Below are positions 62,777 through 64,000 of a DNA stretch of 64,000 nt, piece after piece. This stretch comes from Chloroflexota bacterium. GTDB lineage: Bacteria; Chloroflexota; Anaerolineae; Aggregatilineales; UBA2796. Made by a program: the position numbers and the translations under genes. The notes under the pieces are model-generated. The model did not search any database. It was not told where the DNA came from and saw only the letters and a program-made list of their open reading frames with translations. The stretch covers positions 93,408 to 157,407 of the forward strand of contig JAJPHV010000076.1 in NCBI GenBank assembly GCA_021325095.1, in the 5' to 3' direction. How positions within the stretch are numbered: position 1 is the first letter of the stretch; each line of letters begins with the position of its first letter.

Positions 62777-63838
62777 ATGAACACCTTGCCGACCCGCGTT
62801 CTCAAGATCGATCCTACCTCCCCCGATCCGGCGGTCATTCACGAGGCCGCCGCGCTGATCCGTGCCGGTCAGCTTGTCGCCTTCCCGACGGAAACGGTCT
62901 ATGGCCTGGGCGCAAATGCGCTGGATGCGCTGGCCGTAGATCGCATTTATCAAGCGAAGGGTCGCCCCGCCACCGACCCGGTGATCGTCCACGTCCAGGC
63001 AGCACAGCAAGTGGCTGAACTAACCACCCACATCCCGGATGTGGCCCGGGCGTTGATCGACGCCTTCTGGCCCGGCCCGCTCACGCTCGTACTTTCGCGC
63101 GGCCCACGAGTGCCGCCCAACGTCAGCGCCGGATTGCCGACGGTGGCGATCCGGATGCCTGCTCACCCTGTTGCACTGGCCTTGATCACGGCGGCAGGTG
63201 TGCCGGTGGCTGCGCCCAGCGCCAATCTGTTCGCGCACCCCAGCCCCACCACAGCGCAGCACGTCCTCCACGACCTGGACGGCAAGATCGCACTGATCCT
63301 GGATGCAGGCCCGACTCAGGTGGGCGTCGAATCAACCATCCTGGACATCAGCGCCAATCATCCCCGGCTGCTGCGCCCCGGCGGTGTTTCGCTTGATACA
63401 CTCAGGCGAATCGTGCCGGAAGTAGAAGTCGTGACGCGCTACGTGCGTGCTGATGAGGGTGCAGTTCCTGCGCCAGGGATGCTGCTCAAGCATTACTCGC
63501 CCCGCGCCGAACTACGGCTCTTTGACGGCCCTGATGAAGCCGTGCGGGTTGCGCTGTCACAGGCGGCTGCCGAACTCACTCGACAAGGCTTTCACGTCGG
63601 GCTGCTGGTCGCCGACGAAGACCGGGCGGCCCTGTCTTTGCCGGGCGTCTCGCTGGTTTCGCTGGGTTCCCTGGGCGATCTATCCCAGGTCGCACAGCGG
63701 CTCTTTGCCGGGCTGCGTGACCTTGACGCGCGCGGCGTCGACGTGATCCTGGCGCGTGCGTACCCACCTGCGGGAATCGGCATGGCTATCCAGGATCGCC
63801 TGATTCGCGCAGCGCAAGGACGGGTGACTTACGTTTGA
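62777..63838 (+). CDS. tsaC: L-threonylcarbamoyladenylate synthase (Sua5/YwlC type)
   Basis: A 353-residue enzyme that makes threonylcarbamoyl-AMP for the t6A37 modification of tRNAs reading ANN codons. The YrdC-type catalytic domain (1-210) has FPTETVYGLGANA, the KGRPATDPVIVHV region, and SANLFAHPSPTTA. A linker with PAPGMLLKHYSPRAEL leads to the C-terminal Sua5 domain (about 240-353), as in archaeal and Bacillus-type Sua5 rather than the short E. coli form. The ATG at 62777 fits the family; the GTG at 62741 is less likely. Confidence 0.95.
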   Translation: MNTLPTRVLKIDPTSPDPAVIHEAAALIRAGQLVAFPTETVYGLGANALDALAVDRIYQAKGRPATDPVIVHVQAAQQVAELTTHIPDVARALIDAFWPGPLTLVLSRGPRVPPNVSAGLPTVAIRMPAHPVALALITAAGVPVAAPSANLFAHPSPTTAQHVLHDLDGKIALILDAGPTQVGVESTILDISANHPRLLRPGGVSLDTLRRIVPEVEVVTRYVRADEGAVPAPGMLLKHYSPRAELRLFDGPDEAVRVALSQAAAELTRQGFHVGLLVADEDRAALSLPGVSLVSLGSLGDLSQVAQRLFAGLRDLDARGVDVILARAYPPAGIGMAIQDRLIRAAQGRVTYV

Positions 63839-64000
63839 GATTCTAAGCTGTGATCGCATGAATCGCACATGATAACCCACTTTTTCCCATGAAGATGGGC
63901 AAAAAGGGGAACGTTAACCGAATTCTATCGGAACTATAAGGGTACTAAAGCGGGCGACAGATACCATCGTTGTGCCAATTCCTCTATAATGCAAGCACAT
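63839..64000. other. Intergenic tail with a -10-like element
   Basis: No coding frame of note. TATAAT at 63985-63990 on the plus strand may belong to the promoter of a gene beyond the window; no -35 is clear. Confidence 0.4.

Overview
The window looks like a chromosomal segment of a bacterium of the phylum Chloroflexota, probably class Anaerolineae or a relative. This is inference from gene content and style: moderately high GC, lipoproteins and exported proteins with Thr/Pro-rich linkers after the signal, a DUF4397 lipoprotein, a Uma2-family protein, a membrane Ser/Thr kinase, PIG-V-like and GT87-like membrane glycosyltransferases, and short palindromic C/T-rich repeats between genes. No rRNA, tRNA or CRISPR array is visible. 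Almost everything is housekeeping or ordinary accessory metabolism; mobile DNA is limited to one decayed transposase remnant.

Layout. 1-3.4 kb: the tail of a membrane protein, a 2TM-domain protein and two membrane glycosyltransferases. 3.8-7.2 kb: priA with a Memo-like gene. 7.2-10.2 kb: a Zn/Mn-type ABC importer (binding protein, ATPase, permease). 10.4-11.2 kb: a decayed patch with a truncated small protein and a transposase remnant. 11.3-13.9 kb: clpB. 14-15.8 kb: an orphan double solute-binding protein. 15.9-18.4 kb: Uma2-like gene, obg and nadD. 18.4-22.3 kb: a cell-surface glycan operon (aminotransferase, SDR, hexapeptide acyltransferase, GT2). 22.4-30.0 kb: nuoJKLMN, the membrane arm of complex I without the other nuo genes. 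30.3-34.2 kb: an SDR, tatD, and gmd-rmd for GDP-D-rhamnose. 34.3-38.5 kb: a multi-unit DUF4397 lipoprotein beside a membrane kinase. 38.8-43.3 kb: DUF6544-like gene, CoA-lyase-like gene, rhamnose mutarotase, a PstS-like lipoprotein and tgt. 43.3-52.9 kb: a LacI-controlled carbohydrate operon with binding protein, two permeases, three sugar/cyclitol enzymes and an S9 peptidase. 53.1-57.8 kb: Hsp20, an OppA-like protein, a NUDIX hydrolase and a beta-lactamase-fold cell-wall hydrolase. 57.9-61.7 kb: proB-proA with a polysaccharide deacetylase and a small membrane protein. 61.9-63.8 kb: an SH3b protein and the tRNA t6A synthase tsaC/sua5.

The most unusual observation is that the NuoJ subunit carries an insertion of about 230 residues with DUF4397-like sequence in the loop between its last two membrane helices, which should face outside the cell. 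A separate lipoprotein 4.4 kb away is built from several DUF4397-like units and lies next to a sensor-type kinase with an external PDZ-like domain. Other points worth checking are promoter layouts that predict leaderless mRNAs for obg and proB (and nearly so for sua5), a perfect 20-bp palindromic operator candidate upstream of the lacI-type gene, interleaved inverted repeats with pseudoknot geometry between tgt and the PstS-like gene, a recurrent palindromic repeat family, and an SDR that lacks the usual catalytic lysine.
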